A DNA stretch of 64,000 nucleotides from Chachezhania antarctica (GTDB lineage: Bacteria > Pseudomonadota > Alphaproteobacteria > Rhodobacterales > Rhodobacteraceae): the NCBI RefSeq assembly GCF_003646465.1, contig NZ_QZEX01000001.1, positions 248,001 to 312,000 on the forward strand, written 5' to 3'. Under the pieces are notes generated by a model. The model saw only the letters and a program-made list of their open reading frames with translations. It made no database searches and was not told where the DNA came from. The translations under genes were made by a program, and so were the position numbers. Positions within the stretch are counted from its first letter, which is position 1. Each line of letters begins with the position of its first letter. Shown here piece by piece: positions 10,468 to 18,960 of this stretch.

Positions 10468-11769
10468 TCAGCGGATGATGTTCGTTGTTTCCTGCAACAT
10501 CTCATCCACTGTTTGGATTACCTTGGCATTTGACGAATAGGCCCGTTGGGTCTGGATCATGCTCGTGAGTTCCCCGGCCACATCAGTCGTGGATTCCGAC
10601 AAGCCGAAGGGCACCATTTCCCCCACCGGGCCGTCACCGGCATCCCACAGGTAGTAGGCGCCGCTATCGGCAGACGGTGCGAAGGTCTGGCGGTCCATCG
10701 CCGTGAGGCCGTTCGGGTTCGGCACGTCGACGATCGGGATCTGGAACAGCTTGCGCGAGGCGCCGGTGTCATAGGTCGCCACGACGAAGCCGCCGGAGTC
10801 GATCTCGTAGGTCTGGATCTGCGCCGCTTGCGAGCCGTCCTTGGTGATCGCGCTGGTCTGGAAGTCGTAGGACAGCTGCTTCATCGGCCCGCCGGTGTCA
10901 TTGAGCTCGCCCACGAAGATCTCTACCGGGCCGGAATCCAGCGTTACGATGACCGACCCGGTTCCAGCGTCATAGGCGCCGCCCGTGGTCGTGGCGACCG
11001 AAGCAATTGTACCGCCTGCGGCGCGGCTGTCATTGAAGACGATATCGTATTCGCCCACCCTTGCCGGGGTGGACGCCGCATCGTCGAGCGCCAGCGTCCA
11101 GGTGTTGGACGATCCGGTGGCCGGCACCGTCGGCGAGAAGGTGGCCGTCAGGTTCTGACGTTTACCCAGGTTGTCGATGTATTCTATGGTAGTGACCTGA
11201 TCATCGCCCGCGGCGCCTGCTTCGGTCTGCGCGGCGGGCAGGGTCACCCCCATGGTGATCTGCGTCGTCGGGAAGGCGGCAGGCTGCTTAGTGATCTGCA
11301 CCGGCGTCAAGCTGTCGGAATTGCCGCGCGCAACGGCCGGCAGCGTGCCGTCTTCCCCCAGTTCCCAGCCCATCAGCACAAGGCCGGAGGTGGTTTTCAG
11401 GTAGCCGTTCGAATCGGTGGTGAAGGACCCCGTCGCGGTGAGCAGCATCTGCGGGGTTTCATCGCCGCCCTCGACCGCCGTCAGGTTCGCCACCGGGATG
11501 AGCCCCCGATCCTGCACTGCGATATCCGTGCCGCTCCCGGTCGAGACGATGGAGCCGTTCTGTTCCACCAGCCGCGTCGACGTGGTGCGAACGCCACCGG
11601 CGGTATAGGAGCCGCCCGAATTGGCCAGCGCCATGGAATGGAAATCCGTCTGCACCCGTTTGTAGCCGTTGGTCGACGCGTTCGCGATATTGTCGGAAAT
11701 GGCCGCTAGCCTGCTGGCATTCGCGGACAACCCGGCAACCCCGGCATTGAGCGAAGAGGAAATGGTCAT
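10468..11769 (-). CDS. flgE: Flagellar hook protein FlgE
   Basis: Structural subunit of the hook. The N-terminus MTISSSLNAGVAGLSANASR and DNIANASTNGYKRVQTDF carry the axial-protein signature; the C-terminus LTSMIQTQRAYSSNAKVIQTVDEMLQET is the matching helix. The 433-residue length is normal. The ATG at 11769 is chosen because it begins exactly at the conserved MTISSSLNAG; an in-frame start 33 nt upstream adds a basic leader without family support. A hairpin with a T run lies between motB and flgE, so flgE may receive only part of the upstream transcription. Confidence 0.93.
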   Translation of the reverse strand: MTISSSLNAGVAGLSANASRLAAISDNIANASTNGYKRVQTDFHSMALANSGGSYTAGGVRTTSTRLVEQNGSIVSTGSGTDIAVQDRGLIPVANLTAVEGGDETPQMLLTATGSFTTDSNGYLKTTSGLVLMGWELGEDGTLPAVARGNSDSLTPVQITKQPAAFPTTQITMGVTLPAAQTEAGAAGDDQVTTIEYIDNLGKRQNLTATFSPTVPATGSSNTWTLALDDAASTPARVGEYDIVFNDSRAAGGTIASVATTTGGAYDAGTGSVIVTLDSGPVEIFVGELNDTGGPMKQLSYDFQTSAITKDGSQAAQIQTYEIDSGGFVVATYDTGASRKLFQIPIVDVPNPNGLTAMDRQTFAPSADSGAYYLWDAGDGPVGEMVPFGLSESTTDVAGELTSMIQTQRAYSSNAKVIQTVDEMLQETTNIIR

Positions 11770-11808
11770 TGGGAGCGCCTTTCTGCTGGCTCGGATCAAC
11801 AATCTCCC

Positions 11809-11841
11809 AAAAGGTACAGCGCGGCGCCTTAACGCCGCGCT
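11809..11841 (-). terminator. Hairpin with T run between motB and flgE
   Basis: AGCGCGGCG and CGCCGCGCT pair perfectly (9 bp) around a CCTTAA loop. On the minus strand TTTT follows 5 nt after the stem, as in a weak rho-independent terminator or attenuator after motB. The loop and right arm also read TTAA-N7-CTAA (11829-11843), one base from a CtrA full site, so the element could be regulatory instead. Confidence 0.5.
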
Positions 11842-11873
11842 AATATGTAAAATACTCAGCGTCTCGGGAAGGA

Positions 11874-12707
11874 TCAGTGCCGCAAAAGCGTGATCTCGAT
11901 CCGGTTGTTGCGCACCGCGGTCGGCTGGTCGGGAAGCGCCGGTTCGCGGTCCGCATGGCCCACCACGCGGCGGATACGGGACTGCGGGATGCCACCGCGT
12001 TCCAGCAACTCGCGGACGGTATCGGCACGGTCGGTCGACAGCTGCCAGACAGGATCCTTGGCCATAACCACCGGGAAAGCCTGCATATGTCCGGCGATCT
12101 CCAGCCCGTTGGTCACCTTGCCCGACACCCGTGCCACCATGCCGACGACCTGACGCAGCAGCGGCGTCGGACGGTTGGTGCCCTTGTCGAACAGCGGCTG
12201 GTGATCGGTTGCATACAGCTCGATCACGAGGCCCTTGTCGGTCACCTTGGTCACGATGTGCTTCAGCGCCATGTCGCTGACCAGGCTTTCGCCGGAATTG
12301 CCGCGCAGCTGTGCTTCGAGTTCCTTGAACTCTTCCTTGTCGCCGGCAGATTCGCTGTTTTTCTCGGCCTCGCCCTCGGCCGGGATCGTGTCCGTCAGCT
12401 TGCGCTCGGTCACGCCGACCCCGTCGGGGGACATGTTCTCCTCGGAGAACGTGGTCGATCCCGAGAAGGTCCCGTCGCCGCCGCCGGACACCCGGCTGAT
12501 CGGAACGGACGGAGAGAAGTAGGCCGCAAGGCCGTTACGTTGTGCTTCGGAAGTCGCGTTCAACAGCCACATCAACATAAAAAAAGCCATCATTGCCGTA
12601 ACGAAGTCCGCATAAGCGACCTTCCAGGCACCACCATGATGCCCGTCAGCAGCGACGATTTTTTTACGTTTGATGAGGACTGGCGCCGCGTTTGGCGTCG
12701 CAGTCAT
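11874..12707 (-). CDS. motB: Flagellar stator protein MotB
   Basis: Peptidoglycan-anchored stator subunit of the flagellar motor, normally partnered with MotA, which is not in the window. It has a basic cytoplasmic N-terminus, one membrane segment (about 30-50, AYADFVTAMMAFFMLMWLLN) containing the proton-binding D34, a plug/linker region with charged residues, and an OmpA-type C-terminal domain ending NNRIEITLLRH. The ATG at 12707 gives MTATPNAAPVLIKRKK; in-frame starts at 12719 (ATG) and 12734 (GTG) are possible. A CtrA-type box lies 49 nt upstream of the chosen start. Confidence 0.93.
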   Translation of the reverse strand: MTATPNAAPVLIKRKKIVAADGHHGGAWKVAYADFVTAMMAFFMLMWLLNATSEAQRNGLAAYFSPSVPISRVSGGGDGTFSGSTTFSEENMSPDGVGVTERKLTDTIPAEGEAEKNSESAGDKEEFKELEAQLRGNSGESLVSDMALKHIVTKVTDKGLVIELYATDHQPLFDKGTNRPTPLLRQVVGMVARVSGKVTNGLEIAGHMQAFPVVMAKDPVWQLSTDRADTVRELLERGGIPQSRIRRVVGHADREPALPDQPTAVRNNRIEITLLRH

Positions 12708-12755
12708 ATCACCACCCATTTGTATTTCACCCACGGCCTTTCTAGCAATCAGGCG

Positions 12756-12770
12756 TTAAAGCGGGCTTAA
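12756..12770 (-). promoter_or_regulatory. CtrA-type binding site (TTAA-N7-TTAA) upstream of motB
   Basis: TTAA (12756-12759), AGCGGGC, TTAA (12767-12770) is an exact match to the full CtrA recognition pattern. It lies just upstream of motB, the first gene of the flagellar run. CtrA is known to activate motility genes in Rhodobacteraceae, so a regulatory role is plausible; binding is not shown. Confidence 0.55.
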
Positions 12771-12798
12771 CAGGTGCAATTGTCGCGACTTCCGCGGA

Positions 12799-12823
12799 TT
12801 GATTGTTTCGCATGAACAATCAA
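12799..12823. promoter_or_regulatory. 25-bp perfect dyad upstream of motB
   Basis: TTGATTGTT and AACAATCAA (9 bp each) flank a 7-nt centre (tcgcatg). It has no poly-T tail, lies between the CtrA-like box and the ligase terminator, and is more AT-rich than its surroundings. It could be an operator for motB or only a structural element; I cannot name a binding protein. Confidence 0.35.
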
Positions 12824-12829
12824 CGGGTT

Positions 12830-12856
12830 CCGGGGCGCGAACTCGTCGCGCCCCGG
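12830..12856 (-). terminator. GC-rich hairpin after the acyl-CoA ligase gene
   Basis: CCGGGGCGCGA and TCGCGCCCCGG form an 11-bp perfect stem with a 5-nt loop, 8 nt after the ligase stop codon on the minus strand. There is no clear T run, so termination may be incomplete. Confidence 0.5.
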
Positions 12857-12863
12857 AGGCGAT

Positions 12864-14495
12864 TCAGGCGTCTTCGGTCATTAACACGTCGCCATATTCG
12901 TCCCGAAGCTTGTTCTTGAGAATCTTGCCGGTACCGCCAATGGGCAGGCTGTCGACGAAGATCACCTTGTCGGGGATCTGCCAGTGGGCGATCTTGCCCT
13001 CGTAATGGGCCAGGATATCGGCCTCGGACGGATCGGCGCCTTCGGCCTTGATCGCCAGCACCACCGGGCGTTCGTCCCATTTCTCGTGCCTGGCGGCGAT
13101 CGCCGCGGCATTGGACACGCCGGGATGGGAGATCGCGATGTCTTCCAGTTCCACCGTCGAGATCCATTCCCCGCCCGACTTGATGATGTCCTTCGACCGG
13201 TCGGTGATGAACAGGTACCCATCCTCGTCGATCATCGCGACATCGCCGGTGTCGAACCAGCCGTCGTCGGTCAGGGCGCTGCCATCCGCCTTGAAGTAGG
13301 TATCCACGACCCACGGGCCGCTGATCTGCAGGTTGCCGGCGGCCTTGCCGTCATGTGGCAGGATCTCGCCCTCGTCGCTGACAAGGCGCAGATCGACGCC
13401 ATAGGGCGGGCGGCCCTGGCTTTCGCGCAGCTTCAGCTTTTCGTCATGGGGCAGGTCGGTGTGCTTGGCCAGCAGCTGGTTGATCGATCCCAACGGGCTG
13501 GTTTCGGTCATGCCCCAGCCATGGATCAGCTCGACGCCGTATTTCTCGTCGAATTCGCGGATCATGTAGGACGGCGCGGCCGAACCGCCGATCAGCGTGC
13601 GCTGCAGGCTGAGGGCTTTCGATCCGGTCTTTTCCAGCGCGTTCATCAGGCCCAGCCAGATCGTCGGCACACCCAGCGCCATGGTCACCTTCTCACCGTC
13701 GATCAGCTTCACCAGGCTTTCACCGTCCAGCCCCGGCCCCGGCAGAACCAGTGACGAGCCCACCGCGGCGGTCGCATAGGGCACACCCCACGCGTTGACG
13801 TGGAACATCGGCACGACCGGCATCACCACGTCCTTGGCCGATAGCCCCAGCCCGTCGGCCTGGTTGGCGCCCAGCGTGTGCAGCACGGTCGACCGATGGG
13901 TGTATTCCACGCCCTTCGGGTTCCCGGTGGTCCCGGACGTGTAGCACAGGCTCGACGGCATGCGCTCGTCGATCTCGGGCCAGGTGGCGTCATCGGTTTC
14001 GGCGGCGATCAGGTCGTCCATGAAGAGCACACCGTCGACAGCCGCCGCGACCTCGTCATCGGCGGCGCCCATGTAAACGTAGTGCTCGATGGTCTTCAGA
14101 TGCTCGCGAAGCTTGCCGATGGCCGGGGCGAAGGTCTTGTCGAAGAACAGGACCTTATCCTCGGCATGGTTCATGATGTAGATCAGCTGCTCGGGGAACA
14201 GCCGCGGGTTGATCGTGTGACAGACCATCCCGGCCCCGGCGACGCCGAAGTAGATCTCGACATGGCGGCGGTTGTTCCACGCGATGGTGGCGCAGCGTTC
14301 GCCCGTCTTAACGCCCAGCCGTACCAGTGCCGCGTTCAGCTTGCGGGCGTTCGATTCGACCTCGCCCCAGCCGGTGCGGCTGATGGTGCCGTCGGTCTCG
14401 ACCGAGATGACAGGGGTGTTCGTGTGGAACCGGCCCGCATGCTCGATGATCGAGGTGGTTGTCAGGGCCTTGTCCATCATTTTGCCAAGGGACAT
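12864..14495 (-). CDS. AMP-binding acyl-CoA ligase (FadD/DmdB-like)
   Basis: Adenylate-forming enzyme that activates a carboxylic acid to its CoA thioester. The 543-residue product has the P-loop YTSGTTGNPKG near residue 185, the A5 motif GWGMTETSPLG, and the C-terminal hinge and lysine region WFDTGDVAMIDEDGYLFITDRSKDIIKSGGEWIS (in two stretches). Its opening (SLGKMMDKALTTTSIIEHAG) resembles the long-chain/methylmercaptopropionate ligase group that includes DmdB of roseobacters, so the substrate may be a medium- or long-chain fatty acid or MMPA. Sequence alone does not settle this. Start chosen at 14495 because GGGAGGAG lies 7 nt upstream; an in-frame start at 14525 lacks this. Confidence 0.88.
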   Translation of the reverse strand: MSLGKMMDKALTTTSIIEHAGRFHTNTPVISVETDGTISRTGWGEVESNARKLNAALVRLGVKTGERCATIAWNNRRHVEIYFGVAGAGMVCHTINPRLFPEQLIYIMNHAEDKVLFFDKTFAPAIGKLREHLKTIEHYVYMGAADDEVAAAVDGVLFMDDLIAAETDDATWPEIDERMPSSLCYTSGTTGNPKGVEYTHRSTVLHTLGANQADGLGLSAKDVVMPVVPMFHVNAWGVPYATAAVGSSLVLPGPGLDGESLVKLIDGEKVTMALGVPTIWLGLMNALEKTGSKALSLQRTLIGGSAAPSYMIREFDEKYGVELIHGWGMTETSPLGSINQLLAKHTDLPHDEKLKLRESQGRPPYGVDLRLVSDEGEILPHDGKAAGNLQISGPWVVDTYFKADGSALTDDGWFDTGDVAMIDEDGYLFITDRSKDIIKSGGEWISTVELEDIAISHPGVSNAAAIAARHEKWDERPVVLAIKAEGADPSEADILAHYEGKIAHWQIPDKVIFVDSLPIGGTGKILKNKLRDEYGDVLMTEDA

Positions 14496-14704
14496 GTCTG
14501 CTCCTCCCAAAGAATCTGAATCCATCTTTGCGGGACCCGGGGCCGCGACCCGGCAGGTCCGTCGCGCCTATCGAAGGCAAGATTTCCCCCGCTGTCGAGG
14601 GTAGAGCGTGCCTTACGTCGCTCCGGTCAACGCGCGGGGGAACGATTTGGTGCCAAGTCGCCCGCTCGCAGTCCCGGATCCGGGGTCGCTTGGGTGGCGG
14701 CGGC

Positions 14705-14848
14705 AGGGGCGCTGCCCCCGACCGCACCTGACGGCGCGGCCTCCCCCGAGATATTTGGAGACCAAAGAAGCATGGGGAACAGCCGCCGGCTTCTTTGGTC
14801 TCCAAATACCTCCGCCGGAGGCAGATCCACATCAGCCGCATACGCTCG
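14705..14848. repeat. Composite palindromic intergenic repeat, copy 1
   Basis: The 397-nt gap between the ligase and dxs holds no gene. It contains a GGGGCGCTGCCCC-type hairpin (about 14705-14719), then CTCCCCCGAGA, then TATTTGGAGACCAAAGAAG (14752-14770) and its exact 19-bp reverse complement (14790-14808) across a 19-nt loop, then CCTCCGCCGGAGG. Related modules recur near 31.47, 45.1, 46.7, 50.1 and 58.45 kb. The arms are the best conserved here. There is no transposase or target duplication in view. Confidence 0.75.
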
Positions 14849-14851
14849 GCT

Positions 14852-14890
14852 TGAAAATCGGGGCCGTAGGGTGCGTTGTCTCCACGCACC
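14852..14890 (-). terminator. Probable dxs terminator (GGTGCGT hairpin)
   Basis: GGTGCGT (14870-14876) pairs with ACGCACC (14884-14890) 3 nt after the dxs stop on the minus strand, and TTTT follows about 13 nt later. The same GGTGCGT-type stem appears as a pair between msrA and queG, so it looks like a recurring terminator motif in this genome. Confidence 0.5.
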
Positions 14891-14892
14891 AT

Positions 14893-16821
14893 TCACGCCC
14901 GCTGTGCGCCGATCCTCGCCACATCCAGTACGTCGAGCACCTTCGCCTCGATATCGGCGGCGTTGAGCCCGGCGGTCGCGTACATGTCGGCCGGGCTGGA
15001 CTGGTCGATGAAGATGTCCGGCAGAACCATCGAGCGGTATTTCAGGCCGGTGTCGAACGCGCCTTCCTCGGCCAGCACCTGTGCCACGTGGGAGCCGAAG
15101 CCGCCGGTAGCGCCTTCCTCGATCGTGATCAGCGCGTCGTGATCGCGGGCAAGGTCAAGGATCAGATCTCGGTCGAGCGGTTTGGCAAAGCGGGCATCGG
15201 CCACCGTCGGGCGGATGCCGCGGGCCTCCAGCGCTTCGGCCGCTTCCAGCACTTCCTTCAGCCGCGCGCCGAAGGACAGAAGCGCCACGCCCTTGCCCTC
15301 GCGGACGACGCGGCCCTTGCCGATCTCCAGCACCTCACCGGTTTCCGGCATCTCGACGCCCACGCCTTCACCGCGCGGATAGCGGAAGGCGATGGGGCCG
15401 TCGTCATGGGCGACGGCAGTGGCGACCATGTGCTTCAGTTCCGCCTCGTCCGCCGCGGCCATCACGACCATGCCGGGGAGGTTCGCAAGGAACGCCGTGT
15501 CGAAACTGCCCGCATGGGTCGCGCCATCGGCACCCACAAGGCCCGCGCGGTCGATGGCGAAGCGGACCGGCAGGCGCTGGATCGCCACGTCGTGGACGAT
15601 CTGGTCGTAGCCGCGCTGCAGGAAGGTGGAATAGAGCGCGCAGAACGGCTTCATCCCGCCCGCCGCCAGCCCGGCGGAGAAGGTCACGGCGTGCTGTTCG
15701 GCGATGCCCACGTCGAAACAGCGGCTGGGAAAGGTGTCGGCAAAGCGTTTCAGGCCGGTGCCGTCGGGCATGGCCGCGGTGACGGCAACGATACGGCTGT
15801 CGGACCGGGCGTGATCCAGCAACGCATCGCCGAAGACCGAGGTATAGCTGGGCGCGTTCGACGGCGCCTTTTTCTGTTCGCCGGTGACAAGGTCGAAAGT
15901 TGCCGTCGCATGGCCGCCATCCCGGGCGCGTTCAGCAGGGGCGTAACCCTTGCCCTTCTTCGTGATCACGTGGATCAGCGTCGGGCCCGTGGCCCGCGCG
16001 CGCACCGTGCGCAGGATCGGCAGGAGCTGGTCCATGTCATGCCCGTCGATGGGGCCGATATAGGAAAAGCCCAAGGCCTCGAACAACGTGCCGCCGACGG
16101 TCACCGATTTCAGCACTTCCTTGGCGCGCCTGGCGCCCGCACGAAACGGTTCGGGCAGCATGGAAACGGCGCCCTTGGCGGCAGCCTTCAGGTCTTGGAA
16201 CGGCGCTTCGGCGTAAAGGCGCGAGAGGTAAGACGACAGCGCGCCCACCGGCGGCGCGATCGACATCTCGTTATCGTTCAGGATCACGAACAGGCGGCGG
16301 TTCAGGTGGCCTGCGTTGTTCATCGCCTCGAAGGCCATGCCGGCGCTCATGGCGCCATCGCCGATGATGGCCACCGCATCGCCCAGGCCTTCCGGCGTCA
16401 GGCCGCCAAGGTCGCGCGCGACGGAAAAGCCCAGCGCCGCGCTGATGGACGTTGAAGAATGCGCCGCGCCGAACGGATCGTAGGGCGATTCCGACCGCTT
16501 GGTGAACCCCGACAGCCCGTCCTTCTTGCGCAGGGTGCGCATGCGGTCGCGGCGGCCGGTGAGGATCTTGTGCGGATAGGCCTGGTGGCTCACGTCCCAG
16601 ACGATCTTGTCCTTCGGCGCTTGGAACACGGCGTGGATCGCGACCGTCAGTTCAACAACTCCAAGGCCCGCGCCCAGGTGCCCCCCGGTTTCCGACACGG
16701 CCGAAATCGTCTCGGCGCGAAGTTCATGCGCCAGCTGGGTCAGCTGCGTGTCCGAAAACTGGCGCAGATCGGCCGGGCTATCGACAAGATCCAGAAGCGG
16801 GGTGGTCGGGCGGTCGGACAT
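14893..16821 (-). CDS. dxs: 1-deoxy-D-xylulose-5-phosphate synthase
   Basis: TPP-dependent condensation of pyruvate and glyceraldehyde-3-phosphate, first step of the MEP isoprenoid pathway. The 642-residue length is normal. Motifs: [20 protein letters not shown] N-terminus, [28 protein letters not shown], the TPP/Mg site [18 protein letters not shown], and a transketolase-like centre with [17 protein letters not shown]. It follows ispA by 56 nt and is the last gene of the HDAC-xseB-ispA-dxs unit. As the enzyme needs TPP, its supply depends on pathways that include thiC. Confidence 0.97.
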   Translation of the reverse strand: MSDRPTTPLLDLVDSPADLRQFSDTQLTQLAHELRAETISAVSETGGHLGAGLGVVELTVAIHAVFQAPKDKIVWDVSHQAYPHKILTGRRDRMRTLRKKDGLSGFTKRSESPYDPFGAAHSSTSISAALGFSVARDLGGLTPEGLGDAVAIIGDGAMSAGMAFEAMNNAGHLNRRLFVILNDNEMSIAPPVGALSSYLSRLYAEAPFQDLKAAAKGAVSMLPEPFRAGARRAKEVLKSVTVGGTLFEALGFSYIGPIDGHDMDQLLPILRTVRARATGPTLIHVITKKGKGYAPAERARDGGHATATFDLVTGEQKKAPSNAPSYTSVFGDALLDHARSDSRIVAVTAAMPDGTGLKRFADTFPSRCFDVGIAEQHAVTFSAGLAAGGMKPFCALYSTFLQRGYDQIVHDVAIQRLPVRFAIDRAGLVGADGATHAGSFDTAFLANLPGMVVMAAADEAELKHMVATAVAHDDGPIAFRYPRGEGVGVEMPETGEVLEIGKGRVVREGKGVALLSFGARLKEVLEAAEALEARGIRPTVADARFAKPLDRDLILDLARDHDALITIEEGATGGFGSHVAQVLAEEGAFDTGLKYRSMVLPDIFIDQSSPADMYATAGLNAADIEAKVLDVLDVARIGAQRA

Positions 16822-16877
16822 CGGTTCCTCGGGACAGGCTGGCCTTATGCTTGGCGGATCTGGCTTCTGTGGCGCGG

Positions 16878-17744
16878 TCAGGCGTCGCGCGCAATGGTAA
16901 AACGGGCGGCGTCCTTAAGCACAACCGCCCGCGGGCCATAAGGTTCAAGGGCGGCGCAGGCTTCTTCGACAAGGCTTGCCGCGCGCCGGCGCGCGCCGTC
17001 CAGCCCCAGATGGGTGACGAAGGTCGCCTTGCCGGCATCGGCATCCTTGCCCACGCGCTTGCCCGCGGCGGTACTGTCGCCGGTCACGTCAATGATGTCG
17101 TCCGCGATCTGAAAGGCAAGGCCCATGGCGGCGGCATAGGCGGCCAGCGGCCGGGTGTCGGCGCCAGCCAGCACTGCGCCGGCGGTGGCGGACCATCCGA
17201 ACAGCGCGCCCGTCTTGCCGGCTTGAAGCGCCGTGATCTCGTCCAGCGTCAGCGGGGTTTTCGCGGATTCGGCGGCGATGTCGCGGGCCTGCCCCAGCAC
17301 CATGCCGCGCGCGCCGCCGGCCTGCGCGAGGCTGCGGGTCAGCGCGATGCGGGTGTCGGCGGGGCCGGTTTCGGGATGGGTGACCAGATCGAAGGCCAGC
17401 GCCTGAAGCGCGTCACCCGCCAGAACCGCCGTCGCCTCGTCCCAGGCGACATGAACGGTGGGGCGGCCGCGGCGCATGTCGTCGTCGTCCATCGCGGGCA
17501 GATCGTCATGAACCAGCGAATAGGCGTGCAAGGCCTCGATCGCGCAGGCGGGCCATATAGCCGAGGCTTCGGACACGTCGTGCAGCCGGGCGCTTTCCAG
17601 CACAAGAAACCCGCGCAGACGCTTGCCGCCTTCGGCCGCATGGGCCATCGCCTCCGCCACGTCGCTGCGCGGCAGATCGGACAGGACAGCGGCCAGGTGG
17701 GCGCCAATTGCCGACGCGTCTTCGGCCAGCCGTTGGGTGAACAT
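16878..17744 (-). CDS. ispA: Farnesyl diphosphate synthase (polyprenyl synthetase)
   Basis: Condenses IPP with DMAPP and GPP to farnesyl diphosphate. The 288-residue protein has the first aspartate-rich motif ([18 protein letters not shown]) and the second ([15 protein letters not shown]), plus [10 protein letters not shown] near the N-terminus. The chain length upstream of the first motif fits a bacterial short-chain FPP synthase. It lies 3 nt after xseB and upstream of dxs. Confidence 0.93.
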   Translation of the reverse strand: MFTQRLAEDASAIGAHLAAVLSDLPRSDVAEAMAHAAEGGKRLRGFLVLESARLHDVSEASAIWPACAIEALHAYSLVHDDLPAMDDDDMRRGRPTVHVAWDEATAVLAGDALQALAFDLVTHPETGPADTRIALTRSLAQAGGARGMVLGQARDIAAESAKTPLTLDEITALQAGKTGALFGWSATAGAVLAGADTRPLAAYAAAMGLAFQIADDIIDVTGDSTAAGKRVGKDADAGKATFVTHLGLDGARRRAASLVEEACAALEPYGPRAVVLKDAARFTIARDA

Positions 17745-17747
17745 GGG

Positions 17748-17996
17748 CTAGTGCCCTTCGACCGGCGTCGTTCCGGTAGGGGTCCCGTCGGCGTCGAGCG
17801 TGATGGCGGCGATCTTTTCCTCGGCGCGCTTCAGCTCTTCCTCGCAGCGCTTCTTCAGCGCGGCGCCGCGTTCGTAGAGGTCGATGGACGCGTTCAGCGG
17901 CACGTCGCCCCGTTCCAGGCGGTCCACGACGCTTTCCAGTTCCTTCATCGACTCTTCAAAGGACATTTCGGTCACAGGGCGGGGGGTGTCGGTCAT
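17748..17996 (-). CDS. xseB: Exodeoxyribonuclease VII small subunit
   Basis: 82-residue XseB. SFEESMKELESVVDRLERGD and LDLYERGAALKKRCEEEL-like helices give the usual two-helix hairpin that docks on XseA, whose gene is not here. The position just before ispA is conserved in many proteobacteria. Its start overlaps the end of the amidohydrolase gene by 4 nt. Confidence 0.94.
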   Translation of the reverse strand: MTDTPRPVTEMSFEESMKELESVVDRLERGDVPLNASIDLYERGAALKKRCEEELKRAEEKIAAITLDADGTPTGTTPVEGH

Positions 17997-18919
17997 GATC
18001 CGGCCTTCATCAGCTCGTCTACGTGGGCCTTGGCCGAAGCGGCCAGCCCGGCGAGGTCATAGCCGCCTTCCATCACCGATACCACCTTGCCGTCGCAACA
18101 TTCCGCCGCGATGGCGCAGATCTGCTGGGTGAGCCAGGCGAAATCCTCGACCTTCCAGTACAACTGGGCCAGCGGGTCGTTGGCATGGGCGTCAAACCCG
18201 GCCGAAACGATGATCAGTTCCGGGTTGAATTCCTTCAGGCGCGGGAAGGCTTCAGATTCGTAGACCCGGCGCATCTCGGCCCCGCCCGAACCGGGGGGCA
18301 GCGGCATGTTCAGCACGTTGTCATGCGCGCCGGTTTCGTTGGCGCGGCCGGTGCCCGGGAACAGCGGGATCTGCTGTGACGAGATGAACAGCGACCGCGG
18401 TTCGTCCCACAAGAGATCCTGCGTGCCGTTGCCGTGGTGGACATCGAAATCGACCACCGCAACACGGGACAGGCCATGGTAATCCAGCGCATGTTTCACC
18501 GCCAGCGCCGCGTTACCGAACAGGCAAAAGCCCATGGCGGTCGAGGTTTCGGCGTGATGGCCCGGGGGGCGCGTGGCGCAGAAGGCGTTCTGGACCTCAT
18601 CGCCCAACACCATGTCGACGGCCTTGACCGCGGCGCCCGCCCCGCGGAACGCTGCGTCGAGCGAGCCGGGCGACAGGTACGTGTCGCCGTCGACCGTGTT
18701 GATCCCTTCGGCCGGTGTGTTGCGGCGCAGATCGGCAAGGTAGCTGGCAGGGTGGATCCGCAGGATGTCGTCATCCGCGGCCAGTGGCGCCGTGACCCGT
18801 TTCAGATCAAGGCCTTCCAGCACGTGCAGAACATGTTCCAAACGCGCCACCCGTTCAGGGTGGCCTTCGGGCGTGACATGTTCAAGGCAATCGGCGTGGG
18901 TCAGAAGCGCTGTTGTCAT
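17993..18919 (-). CDS. Histone-deacetylase-family amidohydrolase
   Basis: 308-residue zinc-dependent deacetylase of the HDAC/acetoin-utilisation/acetylpolyamine amidohydrolase superfamily. Motifs include HPERVARLEHV, RPPGHHAE (the tandem active-site histidines), VVDFDVHHGNGTQDL (zinc ligands D and H) and SAGFDAHANDPLA. Bacterial members act on small acetylated amines or on proteins; the substrate here is unknown. It overlaps xseB by 4 nt and is the first gene of the isoprenoid unit. Confidence 0.88.
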   Translation of the reverse strand: MTTALLTHADCLEHVTPEGHPERVARLEHVLHVLEGLDLKRVTAPLAADDDILRIHPASYLADLRRNTPAEGINTVDGDTYLSPGSLDAAFRGAGAAVKAVDMVLGDEVQNAFCATRPPGHHAETSTAMGFCLFGNAALAVKHALDYHGLSRVAVVDFDVHHGNGTQDLLWDEPRSLFISSQQIPLFPGTGRANETGAHDNVLNMPLPPGSGGAEMRRVYESEAFPRLKEFNPELIIVSAGFDAHANDPLAQLYWKVEDFAWLTQQICAIAAECCDGKVVSVMEGGYDLAGLAASAKAHVDELMKAGS

Positions 18920-18960
18920 GACGCGACGCTACCAAGCGCGGCGAGACCCTTCAAGCGCGC

